Source: an uncultured Clostridia bacterium (GTDB taxonomy: Bacteria; Bacillota; Clostridia; TANB77; CAG-508). Taken from it: a stretch of 64,000 nt of DNA. A program made the position numbers and the translations under genes. Below are positions 1 through 8,900 of this stretch, piece after piece (the stretch's first letter is position 1; the number at the start of each line of letters is the position of its first letter). Location: assembly GCA_934141555.1 (NCBI GenBank), contig CAKPCK010000001.1, forward strand, positions 62,001 through 126,000, read 5' to 3'. Below the pieces are notes generated by a model that did no database searches, had not been told where the DNA came from, and saw nothing but the letters and a program-made list of their open reading frames with translations.

Positions 1-83
1 AAATCAATATTATGAGATTGAATTAAAGAATTCAAAGGGTTACCAGTAATAGAAATTTCTAAATTCTGATTGAAGTTTTTCAT
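1..83 (-). CDS. N-terminus of unknown protein, paralog of the 429-residue gene next to it (partial)
   Basis: Only the first 27 codons are in the window; the gene leaves through the left edge. Its start, MKNFNQNLEISITG, aligns without gaps to the start of the protein encoded at 347-1636, with 14 of 27 residues identical including FNQN and HNID. The ATG at 83-81 is chosen because the AGGAGGA at 97-91 is well spaced from it; an in-frame ATG at 89-87 is only one base from that site. The visible codons are AT-rich like the host, unlike the GC-rich paralog. Function unknown. It has its own promoter and a leader shared with the paralog. Confidence 0.7.
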   Translation of the reverse strand, partial: MKNFNQNLEISITGNPLNSLIQSHNID

Positions 84-136
84 AAACATATCCTCCTATA
101 ATGTATGTGTTTAAAAAAAGTAGTATACCAAAAATA

Positions 137-209
137 AAACCTCCTTATAAGTTCTTTATATTTCAATGTACGATAGATATATTATAACATATTATTATAA
201 AAAAGCAAT
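137..209 (-). promoter_or_regulatory. Promoter and conserved leader of the left-edge gene
   Basis: On the minus strand a TATAAT -10 box lies at 186-181, with a weak -35 (TTGCTT at 208-203, 16-base spacing). The transcript then carries TATCGTACATTGAAA (175-161) and AAGGAGGTTT (146-137). Both blocks recur identically in the leader of the paralog at 347-1636. The AAGGAGG is more than 50 bases upstream of the gene's own ribosome site, so it is not the one that starts the gene. Confidence 0.6.
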
Positions 210-259
210 ATAATTGAATATGACGAATGATTATAAGAAAGATAGAAAAATATGAAATA

Positions 260-299
260 CCAAAAAAGCTACGAGAAATTATTCTCATAGCTTTTTTGG
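260..299 (-). terminator. Intrinsic terminator of the 429-residue gene
   Basis: Inverted repeat with arms 260-277 and 282-299 and a 4-base loop (core AGCTAYGAGAA), one G-U pair on the minus strand, with a U-rich right arm. It lies 47 bases beyond the stop codon at 347. Confidence 0.75.
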
Positions 300-304
300 T
301 TAGT

Positions 305-334
305 CTGTTAAACCATAAGAATACAGTTTAACAG
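305..334 (-). other. Second hairpin between stop codon and terminator
   Basis: Perfect 9-base inverted repeat CTGTTAAAC (305-313) and GTTTAACAG (326-334) with a 12-base loop, immediately downstream of the 429-residue gene. There is no T-run, so it may be a 3' UTR structure protecting the message or a protein-binding site; the role is inferred. Confidence 0.5.
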
Positions 335-346
335 GGGAACTTTGTT

Positions 347-1636
347 TTACTCGAAATCATCACCACCATCGGTGTCATCATCGTCAGCGTTGGTATCATC
401 CAGCGAAGAGTAAATGTTTACCGAAACGATGTTGAATGCGGAATTGGGGGTGAAAGTTTCGGCAATCATATGCCAAAGTTCACCCACCAAATAGGTGGTG
501 CGGTTTTCCTGAGAGCCATACTGGACCCACACCAGTTCAGAAGGGGCCATCTTGGAATGATCAAACTGCTCAAATTCCTCATCGGAGGTAAGCAGAGTTG
601 CCTTTGCGTTGATGTTGTCTTCACGACCCCATCTTGCACAAACCTTCTTCTTTGCAGGGAAGGGAAGTGCGCCAGCCCCACGAGGAACTGCCAAAAGGTT
701 ATCCAGATTGTTGTCAACAATCTGGTAATAAATGGCCTGAGCATATGCCAAAGCATTAAGCTGCTTAGAGCCAATTTCCTTCTTTACCTCGGAAAAGGCC
801 TTCTCCAGAAGCTCTGCCTGCTTTTCGCTGGAAAGCTTCTTGAACATGGGGAAGACAACGATAGCCTTCCGCCATACTGCAGAAATGATCTGGTAGCTGT
901 TTGCTGAGTAGTAACTCCGCGGATAGCAGAAGTTCAGGGCATTCAGAAAGTTGCCGTTGGCCAACTTGAAGTTTGCCAGATAGTCCTTCACCTCGCTGAT
1001 GGCAGCCTGGAAGCTGTTGAGCATCTTACCATAATAGGTGTTAGATACTCGAAGAACATTTCCTTCGAAAACGAAGTTTTTCTGTACCATTTCGGTAACA
1101 GGTTCTTTGTCAATACCATAGTGAACTTCGCCAAAGATAAGCGAAGTATTAGGAACAGGTACTACAGAAATGTTTTTGAGAGTGACACCAGAAATCATGG
1201 TCTTTTTGTCAAACTCATAAGAGTCAGCAGTTACAACCTTAACGGCCTGGCCTGTAAAGGCTACGGTGACATTGATGATGAATTTGACAAATGTTTTGGT
1301 TTTGAACCCCAAGTGATCGATGCTGTATCCAGAGCTGATCTTGTTCGCGAGGTCGAAACTGTACGTTCCGGCACTACGATTGTAGGTCATTTTATTGGAT
1401 ACAGTCCAATTGCCGTTGGCACAATGCCGACGGAAAATCGAAACGAGCTGTGCTGCAAAAACAGCACCATAAACCTCATTACGAGTTTTGGCACTTGCGG
1501 AAATCTTCTCATTGATTTTGGCGATATGTGCTCTTACCAGAGCACAATCATAAAAGTCGATGTTGTGAGCCTGCTTGAGTGCATCCATAGTGCCTTCTGC
1601 GATGCGGACTTCAAAATTCTGATTAAAGCTTTTCAT
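347..1636 (-). CDS. Unknown 429-residue protein with acidic C-terminus, GC-rich orphan
   Basis: I do not recognise this protein. It is 429 residues with no signal peptide or clear membrane segment. The middle is mixed alpha/beta-looking sequence rich in Tyr, Phe and Asn, and the tail is strongly acidic (DDTNADDDDTDGGDDFE). The ATG at 1636 has GGAGG well placed upstream. Base composition is foreign to the window: 31 of the 60 bases at 661-720 are G or C, against 12 of 60 at 23101-23160. The first 27 residues match the gene at the left edge, so it belongs to a tandem family. It has its own sigma-A promoter, conserved leader and terminator. A phage, plasmid or other mobile origin is possible but unsupported by any recognisable domain. 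Confidence 0.75.
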   Translation of the reverse strand: MKSFNQNFEVRIAEGTMDALKQAHNIDFYDCALVRAHIAKINEKISASAKTRNEVYGAVFAAQLVSIFRRHCANGNWTVSNKMTYNRSAGTYSFDLANKISSGYSIDHLGFKTKTFVKFIINVTVAFTGQAVKVVTADSYEFDKKTMISGVTLKNISVVPVPNTSLIFGEVHYGIDKEPVTEMVQKNFVFEGNVLRVSNTYYGKMLNSFQAAISEVKDYLANFKLANGNFLNALNFCYPRSYYSANSYQIISAVWRKAIVVFPMFKKLSSEKQAELLEKAFSEVKKEIGSKQLNALAYAQAIYYQIVDNNLDNLLAVPRGAGALPFPAKKKVCARWGREDNINAKATLLTSDEEFEQFDHSKMAPSELVWVQYGSQENRTTYLVGELWHMIAETFTPNSAFNIVSVNIYSSLDDTNADDDDTDGGDDFE

Positions 1637-1674
1637 AATATATTTCCTCCAAAGTCGATAAATAAAAAATGCAT
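1633..1674 (-). CDS. Possible 13-residue leader peptide overlapping the 429-residue gene
   Basis: An ATG at 1674 opens a short frame encoding MHFLFIDFGGNIL whose TGA stop overlaps the ATG of the main gene (ATGA at 1636-1633), the classic layout for translational coupling. AAGGAGG lies at 1701-1695, 20 bases upstream, which is far unless the intervening hairpin (1676-1683 with 1710-1717) shortens the distance. The GGAGG that serves the main gene lies inside this frame. No equivalent ATG frame is seen in the paralog leader, so this may be chance. Confidence 0.25.
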   Translation of the reverse strand: MHFLFIDFGGNIL

Positions 1675-1675
1675 A

Positions 1676-1771
1676 ATATAGGGGAAAATAGAAACCTCCT
1701 TGTAAAGTTCCCTATATGTGTTTCAATGTACGATATATATGTATTATAGCACACTATTTTTAAAAAGTCAA
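1676..1771 (-). promoter_or_regulatory. Promoter and conserved leader of the 429-residue gene
   Basis: On the minus strand TTGACT (1771-1766), a 17-base spacer and TATAAT (1748-1743) form a near-consensus sigma-A promoter. The leader contains TATCGTACATTGAAA (1735-1721) and AAGGAGGTTT (1701-1692), both shared with the leader of the left-edge paralog. An inverted repeat, ATATAGGG against CCCTATAT (1717-1710 and 1683-1676), would place AAGGAGG in its loop. Confidence 0.75.
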
Positions 1772-1823
1772 TATATTATGTAAAATCTGCCATGTAGTAA
1801 ATATGTAAAATATATAAAAAATA

Positions 1824-1853
1824 TTGACAAATATAATTATGATATGATATAAT
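1824..1853 (+). promoter_or_regulatory. Sigma-A promoter of rpoBC
   Basis: TTGACA (1824-1829), 18-base spacer, TATAAT (1848-1853). It is the only strong promoter seen between the divergent gene at 1636 and rpoB, and implies a leader of nearly 290 bases. Confidence 0.75.
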
Positions 1854-1859
1854 TATATG

Positions 1860-2147
1860 CGTATAAATTTGCAAATTGGTAATTTTTAGAAATTATCAGA
1901 TTTAATTCAAAATGATAAAATTTAGAAAAATAAGAATTAAATATAAGTAAAATAAAGGGAGAAAATTGTAGAGCAGACAATGATCAAAACTTTACGAAAC
2001 TATATTTTAAGAGGGGATTTTTCTAATTAAATATTATTCTCGTAAGAAAACTAGCCAAGCCATTACTTAAATATGGCATTTTTCTTTAAATGGCAGAATT
2101 TCAAACGAAACAAAAAGCTGCTTAATATTTTATAAGGAGTGATTTTT
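1860..2147 (+). other. Long untranslated leader of rpoB
   Basis: No open frame with a credible ribosome site is seen here. The stretch contains the 12-base palindrome AATTTGCAAATT (1866-1877), a small hairpin ATTGT/ACAAT (1965-1981), and a weak 5-base stem GCCAT/ATGGC (2059-2063, 2073-2077) followed by TTTTT, which could act as an attenuator. The rplJ-rplL genes that commonly precede rpoB are absent, so this leader is not an L10-binding leader. Regulation of RNA polymerase synthesis by this leader is inferred only from its length and structures. Confidence 0.45.
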
Positions 2148-5100
2148 TTGGAAATCAAAGATGTTAAATTCGGAAGAACAACCCGTAAAGATTTCTCAAA
2201 AGTTGGCGATTTTATAGAAATGCCAAACTTAATTAAAGTTCAAAAAGATTCTTATGACTGGTTTATTGAAGAAGGATTAGGAGAAGTATTAAAAGATATT
2301 TCACCAATCATAGACTATTCAGGAAATCTAGTATTAGAATTTTTTGACTACTACATGGAAGAAAAGACAAAATATACAGAAGAAGAAGCAAAAGAAAGAG
2401 ATGCAACATATTCTACAAGATTACACGTAAAAGTAAGATTAATAAACCGTGAATCAGGTGAAATCAAAGAACAAGAAATTTATTTAGGTGATTTCCCACT
2501 AATGACAGAAAGTGGAACATTTATAATAAATGGTGCAGAAAGAGTTGTAGTTAGTCAATTAGTACGTTCACCAGGATGTTACTATGATGAAATATTTGAT
2601 ACAAAAACAGGAAAGAAAACATATACATCAACAATTATGCCATTAAGAGGGGCATGGTTAGAATATGAAACAGATGGAAATGATATATTCTGGGTACGTG
2701 TTGATAGAACAAGAAAAATTCCAATTACAACATTATTAAGAGCAATTGGATTAGTATCAGATGACCAAATAAGAGCATTATTCGGAGATGAAGCATTACT
2801 AGAAACAACAATACAAAAAGATCCAATAAAAACAGGTGAAGAAGCATTAATCGAAATTTACAAAAAATTAAGACCTGGAGAATTACCAACAGTAGAAGCT
2901 GCAAAAAGCTTATTTAATGGATTATTCTTTGACAATAGAAGATATGATTTAGCAAAAGTAGGAAGATATAAATTTAACCAAAAATTAAGTATCGCAAACA
3001 GAATAAAAAATCAAGTTGCATTTGAAGATATTATGGATAAAGAAACAGGAGAAGTTTTTGTTGCAGCAGGAGAAGTTATTTCAGCAGAAGCAGCAGAAGC
3101 AATCCAGAATGCAGGTATAAATGTAGTAGATATTAAGTTTGGAGAGAAAAAATTAAGAATAATTGGTAATGGAATAGTAAATATTCATTCAGTATTACCA
3201 AATGTAGACTTAAGCAGCTTACATATAAAAGAATATGTAAATTATGAAGTATTAAAAAATATAATGGAAAATACTTCTGAAGAAGAATTAGTTAAAACAT
3301 TAAAACAAAGAGAAGAAGAACTAGTTCCAAAATATATAACAACAGAAGACATGATAGCATCAATAAACTATTTATTAAATATGTATCATGGATATGGAAA
3401 AGCTGATGATATAGATCACTTAGCAAATCGTAGAATAAGATGTGTTGGAGAATTATTACAAAATCAATTCAGAATTGGTTTAGCAAGACTTGAAAGAGTT
3501 GTTCGTGAAAGAATGACAATTCAAGACTTAGATGTTATAACACCACAATCATTAATAAACACAAAACCAATAACATCATCAATAAGAGAATTCTTTGGAA
3601 GTTCACAATTATCACAATTCATGGATCAAACAAACCCATTATCAGAATTAACACATAAAAGAAGAATTTCAGCATTAGGACCTGGTGGTTTGTCAAGAGA
3701 AAGAGCAGGATTCGAAGTTCGTGATATTCATTATACACATTATGGTAGATTATGTCCAATTGAATCTCCAGAAGGACCAAACATTGGATTAATTTCAGCA
3801 TTATCATCATTTGCTAATATAAATGAATATGGATTTATTGAAACACCATATAGAAAAGTAGATCCAGAAACACATAGAGTAACAGATATTGTTGAATATA
3901 TGAGTGCAGATGTTGAAGATAATTACATGATAGCACAAGCATCTGAACCAATGAATGAAAACAATGAATTCATAAATAAGCGTGTTCGTGTAAGACATAG
4001 AAATGAAATTATAGAAGTTGATAAAGAATTAGTACAATATGTTGATGTATCACCAAAACAATTAGTATCAATTGCAGCTGCAATGATTCCATTCTTGGAA
4101 AATGATGATGCTAAAAGATCTTTAATGGGATCAAACATGCAACGTCAAGCAGTTCCATTAATGACATCAGAAGCACCAATTATAGCAACAGGTATTGAAT
4201 ATAGAGCAGCAAAAGATTCAGGAATATTAATATTAGCTGAAGATGATGGTGTTGTAGAAAAAGTTACTGGTGACAGTATCACAATGAAATATAACAATGG
4301 TAAAACAGTTGTACATAAACTACGTAAATTCAAAAGAACAAATGGTGGAACATGTATCAATCAAAGACCAATAGTTAGAAAAGGTGAAATAGTTAAAAAA
4401 GGTGATGCGTTAGCAGATGGACCAGCAACAAAAGATGGAGAAATGGCATTAGGTAAAAACATGTTAGTAGCATTCTCAACATGGGAAGGTTACAACTATG
4501 AGGATGCTATTCTTTTAAATGAAAGATTAGTACAAGAAGACATATTTACATCAATACATATTGAAGAATATGATTGTGAATGTCGTGATACAAAATTAGG
4601 CCCAGAAGAAATAACAAGAGATATACCAAATGTTGGAGATGACGCATTAAAAGATCTTGATGAAAATGGTATTATTAGAATAGGTGCAGAAGTAAGGCCT
4701 GGAGATATATTAGTTGGTAAAGTTACTCCAAAAGGAGAAACAGACTTAACAGCAGAAGAAAGATTACTTCGTGCAATATTTGGAGAAAAAGCTAGAGAAG
4801 TAAGAGATACATCACTTCGTGTACCACATGGTGAAGCTGGAACAATTGTTGATGTAAAAATATTTACAAGAGACAATTCAGAAGAATTAGGACCTGGAGT
4901 AAATCAAGTAATTAGATGTTATATTGCTACAAAGAGAAAAATATCAGTTGGAGATAAAATGGCTGGACGTCATGGTAACAAAGGTGTTATTTCAAGAATA
5001 TTACCAAAAGAAGATATGCCATTCTTACCAGATGGAACACCAATAGACATTTTATTAAACCCATTAGGTATACCATCTCGTATGAACTTAGGACAAATCC

Positions 5101-5870
5101 TTGAAGTTCACTTAGGAGCAGCAGCAAGAGCATTAGGATGGAAAGTATCAACACCAGTATTTGATGGTGCATCTGATAAAGAAATTGAAGAATTATTACA
5201 AGAAGCTGGATTATCACCAGATGGAAAACAAACATTATATGATGGAAGAACTGGAGAGCCATTTGCAAGTCCAATTACAGTTGGTGTAATGTACATGTTA
5301 AAACTACATCACTTAGTTGATGATAAAATACATGCTCGTTCAACAGGACCATACTCATTAGTAACACAACAACCTTTAGGAGGTAAAGCTCAATTTGGTG
5401 GACAACGTTTTGGAGAGATGGAAGTTTGGGCACTAGAAGCTTATGGTGCTGCATACACATTACAAGAAATCTTAACAGTAAAATCAGATGATACTGTAGG
5501 ACGTGTTAAAGCATATGAAGCAATTGTTAAAGGTGAAAATATTCCTGAACCAGGAGTTCCAGAAAGCTTTAAAGTTCTTGTAAAAGAATTACAAGCATTA
5601 GGATTAGATATTAAATTATATTCTGATAATAATGAAGAATTAGAATTAAAAGAAAATATCGAAGATGGTATAGATTATGAAGAGACATCTAATGGAAAAT
5701 CTTTAACTGAAGATGATGTATTAATCCATGAAGATTTAGAAGATGGATATTCTGAACAAGATGAAGAAATGCTTGATGAAGAAGATGAAGAAAGCGATGA
5801 ATTGTTTGATACAGACGATTTAGATGATGATGAAAGCATTTATGATAATGATGAAGATATTATAGAATAA
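2148..5870 (+). CDS. rpoB: DNA-directed RNA polymerase beta subunit
   Basis: Catalytic core subunit of RNA polymerase, forming with beta-prime the DNA/RNA-binding cleft and the rifampicin pocket. The protein is collinear with bacterial RpoB: ELPNL-like start (MPNLIKVQKDSYDWF), the rifampicin-region segment GSSQLSQFMDQTNPLSELTH, the GRHGNKGVISRI motif and the C-terminal LGGKAQFGGQRFGEMEVWAL. About 70 acidic residues follow the conserved end, an extension longer than in many relatives. The start is taken as TTG 2148, eight bases after AAGGAG (2134-2139); an upstream GTG at 2139 overlaps that ribosome site. It is co-transcribed with rpoC after a structured 122-base gap. Resistance state to rifampicin is not inferred. 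Confidence 0.98.
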   Translation: MEIKDVKFGRTTRKDFSKVGDFIEMPNLIKVQKDSYDWFIEEGLGEVLKDISPIIDYSGNLVLEFFDYYMEEKTKYTEEEAKERDATYSTRLHVKVRLINRESGEIKEQEIYLGDFPLMTESGTFIINGAERVVVSQLVRSPGCYYDEIFDTKTGKKTYTSTIMPLRGAWLEYETDGNDIFWVRVDRTRKIPITTLLRAIGLVSDDQIRALFGDEALLETTIQKDPIKTGEEALIEIYKKLRPGELPTVEAAKSLFNGLFFDNRRYDLAKVGRYKFNQKLSIANRIKNQVAFEDIMDKETGEVFVAAGEVISAEAAEAIQNAGINVVDIKFGEKKLRIIGNGIVNIHSVLPNVDLSSLHIKEYVNYEVLKNIMENTSEEELVKTLKQREEELVPKYITTEDMIASINYLLNMYHGYGKADDIDHLANRRIRCVGELLQNQFRIGLARLERVVRERMTIQDLDVITPQSLINTKPITSSIREFFGSSQLSQFMDQTNPLSELTHKRRISALGPGGLSRERAGFEVRDIHYTHYGRLCPIESPEGPNIGLISALSSFANINEYGFIETPYRKVDPETHRVTDIVEYMSADVEDNYMIAQASEPMNENNEFINKRVRVRHRNEIIEVDKELVQYVDVSPKQLVSIAAAMIPFLENDDAKRSLMGSNMQRQAVPLMTSEAPIIATGIEYRAAKDSGILILAEDDGVVEKVTGDSITMKYNNGKTVVHKLRKFKRTNGGTCINQRPIVRKGEIVKKGDALADGPATKDGEMALGKNMLVAFSTWEGYNYEDAILLNERLVQEDIFTSIHIEEYDCECRDTKLGPEEITRDIPNVGDDALKDLDENGIIRIGAEVRPGDILVGKVTPKGETDLTAEERLLRAIFGEKAREVRDTSLRVPHGEAGTIVDVKIFTRDNSEELGPGVNQVIRCYIATKRKISVGDKMAGRHGNKGVISRILPKEDMPFLPDGTPIDILLNPLGIPSRMNLGQILEVHLGAAARALGWKVSTPVFDGASDKEIEELLQEAGLSPDGKQTLYDGRTGEPFASPITVGVMYMLKLHHLVDDKIHARSTGPYSLVTQQPLGGKAQFGGQRFGEMEVWALEAYGAAYTLQEILTVKSDDTVGRVKAYEAIVKGENIPEPGVPESFKVLVKELQALGLDIKLYSDNNEELELKENIEDGIDYEETSNGKSLTEDDVLIHEDLEDGYSEQDEEMLDEEDEESDELFDTDDLDDDESIYDNDEDIIE

Positions 5871-5883
5871 TTAATTAAATAAA

Positions 5884-5956
5884 ATTTCAAAAAGCAATAA
5901 GAGGCGACAGTAAAATTTGCAGGAGCGGGGGATAGCCTCTTGAGCTGTTTTGAAAT
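5884..5956 (+). ncRNA. Candidate structured RNA element between rpoB and rpoC
   Basis: A two-part stem: ATTTCAAAA (5884-5892) pairs with TTTTGAAAT (5948-5956), extended by AGC/GCT (5893-5895, 5944-5946) after one bulged G; then AAGAGGC (5899-5905) pairs with GCCTCTT (5935-5941). The 29-base apical region contains GGAGCGGGGG, strikingly GC-rich for this genome. There is no terminal T-run, so it is not an ordinary terminator. It could be an RNase processing site, a translational regulator of rpoC, a protein-binding element or a small-ligand RNA; the sequence does not say which. Confidence 0.55.
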
Positions 5957-5992
5957 GCCCAAATAAAAAGAGAAGGGAGACATCTAATAAAG

Positions 5993-8900
5993 ATGGATGA
6001 ATTAGAAGTATTCAACAAAATAAAAATAGGAATTGCATCAGATGAAAAAATAAGAGAATGGTCAAAAGGTGAAGTAAAAAAACCAGAGACTATAAACTAT
6101 AGAACATTAAAACCAGAAAAAGATGGTTTATTTTGTGAAAAAATATTTGGACCAACAAAAGACTGGGAATGTCATTGTGGTAAATATAAAAGAGTAAGAT
6201 ATAAAGGGATTGTTTGTGATAAGTGTGGTGTAGAAGTTACAAAATCAAAAGTAAGACGTGAAAGAATGGGACACATTGAACTTGCAGCACCAGTTGCACA
6301 TATTTGGTATTTCAAAGGAATTCCAAGTAGAATTGCATTAATGCTAGATATCTCACCAAGAAATCTTGAAAAAGTAATTTATTTTGCATCATATATAGTA
6401 ACAGATAAAGGAACATCTGGACTAGAAAAATGCCAAATATTAACTGAAAAAGAATACCATGAAGCAGAAGAAAAATATGGTAGAAAATCATTCAAAGCTG
6501 AAATGGGTGCTGAAGCAATAAGAAAATTATTAGAAGAAATTGATTTAGCAAAATTAACAGCTCAAATAGAAAAAGAAATTGAAAATGCTAGTGAACAAAG
6601 AAAAGCAAAATTAATAAAAAGATTAGACACTGTTGAAGCATTTTTACAATCAGGAAACAGACCTGAATGGATGGTAATGAATGTTGTACCAGTAATTCCA
6701 CCAGATTTAAGACCTATGGTTCAATTAGATGGTGGTAGATTTGCAACATCAGACTTAAATGATTTATATAGAAGAGTTATAAACAGAAATAACAGATTAA
6801 AGAGATTATTAGAACTTGGAGCACCTGAAATAATTGTAAGAAATGAAAAAAGAATGTTACAAGAATCTGTAGATGCTTTAATTGATAACTCAAGAAGAGG
6901 AAGACCTGTTACAGGTGCTGGAAACAGACCATTAAAATCTTTATCAGATTTATTAAAAGGAAAACAAGGTAGATTCCGTCAAAACTTATTAGGAAAACGT
7001 GTTGACTATTCAGGACGTTCAGTAATCGTAGTAGGGCCAGAATTAAAAATATATCAATGTGGTCTACCAAAAGAAATGGCAATTGAATTATTCAAACCAT
7101 TTGTAATGAAAGAATTAGTTGAAAGACATTTAGCACATAATATAAAAAGTGCAAAAAGAATGGTAGAAAGATTAAGCCCAGAAGTATGGGGAATTCTAGA
7201 AGAAGTTATTAAAGATCACCCAGTAATGCTTAACCGTGCTCCTACACTACACAGACTAGGTATACAAGCATTTGAACCAGTATTAGTAGAAGGTAGAGCA
7301 ATCAAGTTACATGCATTAGTATGTGAAGCTTTCAACGCTGACTTCGATGGTGACCAGATGGCTGTTCACTTACCATTAACACCAGAAGCACAAGCAGAAT
7401 CAAGATATTTAATGCTTGCAACAAATAACTTATTAAAACCACAAGATGGTAAGCCAGTAGCTGTACCAAGACTAGACATGATTTTAGGAAGTTATTATTT
7501 AACAATGACATTAGATGGAGAATTAGGAGAAGGAAAATACTTCAAAGATCCTGATGAAGCATTAATGGCATTCCAAAATAAAGCAGTTTCAATACATGCA
7601 AAAATCTTTGTAAGAGTAACTAAAGAAATTGATGGCGAAATGAAAACAAAGAAAGTTGAAACAAGTGTTGGTAGAATTATATTTAACCAAGGAATTCCAC
7701 AAGATTTAGGATTTATAGACAGAAAAGAAGATCCATTCCAATATGAAATTAATTTCCCAGTTATGAAAAAATCAATGGGAACAATAATTGAAAGAACAAT
7801 TGATAAACATGGTTTAATTGAATCAGCAGAAGTTATAGATTATATCAAAGCATTAGGTTTCAAATATTCAACATTAGCAGGTATTACATTCTCAGTAGCA
7901 GATGTAAAAGTACCAGATTCTAAAAAAGACATTTTAGCAGATGCAGACAAACAAGTTGAAAAAGTAAGAAACCAATATAGAAGAGGTTTAATAACAGATG
8001 ATGAGAGATATCAATCAGTTGTTAATATTTGGGAAAAGGCAACAAATGATGTAAGTAAGGCAATGGAAGAAAACTTTGATGACTTAAACCCAATATATAT
8101 GATGGTTAAATCTGGAGCCCGTGGTAACATGAACCAATTAAGACAAATCGCAGGTATGCGTGGACTTATGGCTAGTACAACTGGTAAAGCAGTTGAAATA
8201 CCAATCAAATCATGTTTCCGTGAAGGTCTAGATGCATTGGAATATTTCATATCATCACATGGTGCTCGTAAAGGACTTTCAGATACAGCTTTAAGAACAG
8301 CTGACTCTGGATACTTAACAAGAAGATTAGTTGATGTATCACAAGATATTATAGTTAGAGAACATGATTGTGGAACAACAGATGGATTAACAGTTGAAGA
8401 TATTAAAGATGGAAATCAAATAGTTGAAGGATTAGCTGAAAGACTAGAAGGAAGATATCCATTAAATGATATATTAGATCCACAAACAAACGAAGTTATT
8501 GTAGATACAAATACAATGATTAATAAAGACATAGCAAAACGTATTGTAGATGCTGGAATTACAAAAGTTGTTGTACGTTCAGTAATTGCATGTAGAGGAA
8601 AACATGGCGTATGTCAAAAATGTTATGGTATGGGATTAGCAAGAAGAGATTTAGTATCAATTGGTGAATCTGTTGGTATTATAGCTGCACAATCAATTGG
8701 TGAACCTGGTACACAGTTAACCATGAGAACAATTCACTCTGGTGGTGTTGCTGGTGTAGCAGATATCACACAAGGTCTTCCAAGAGTAGAGGAAATCTTT
8801 GAAGCTAGAAAACCTAAGGGAGTTGCTGTAATAACAGAAATTGATGGTACAGTTAAAATTTCTGATAATAAGAAGAAATTAGAAGTAATTGTTACATCAA

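Noticed and set aside
470..1681. Plus-strand open frames of 145 and 186 codons opposite the 429-residue gene
   Set aside because: They are the antisense of a frame with a proper promoter, ribosome site and paralog; the plus-strand frames lack ribosome sites, and open antisense frames are expected in GC-richer DNA.
1860..2147. L10(L12) autoregulatory leader before rpoB
   Set aside because: rplJ and rplL are absent and the characteristic kink-turn structure was not found.
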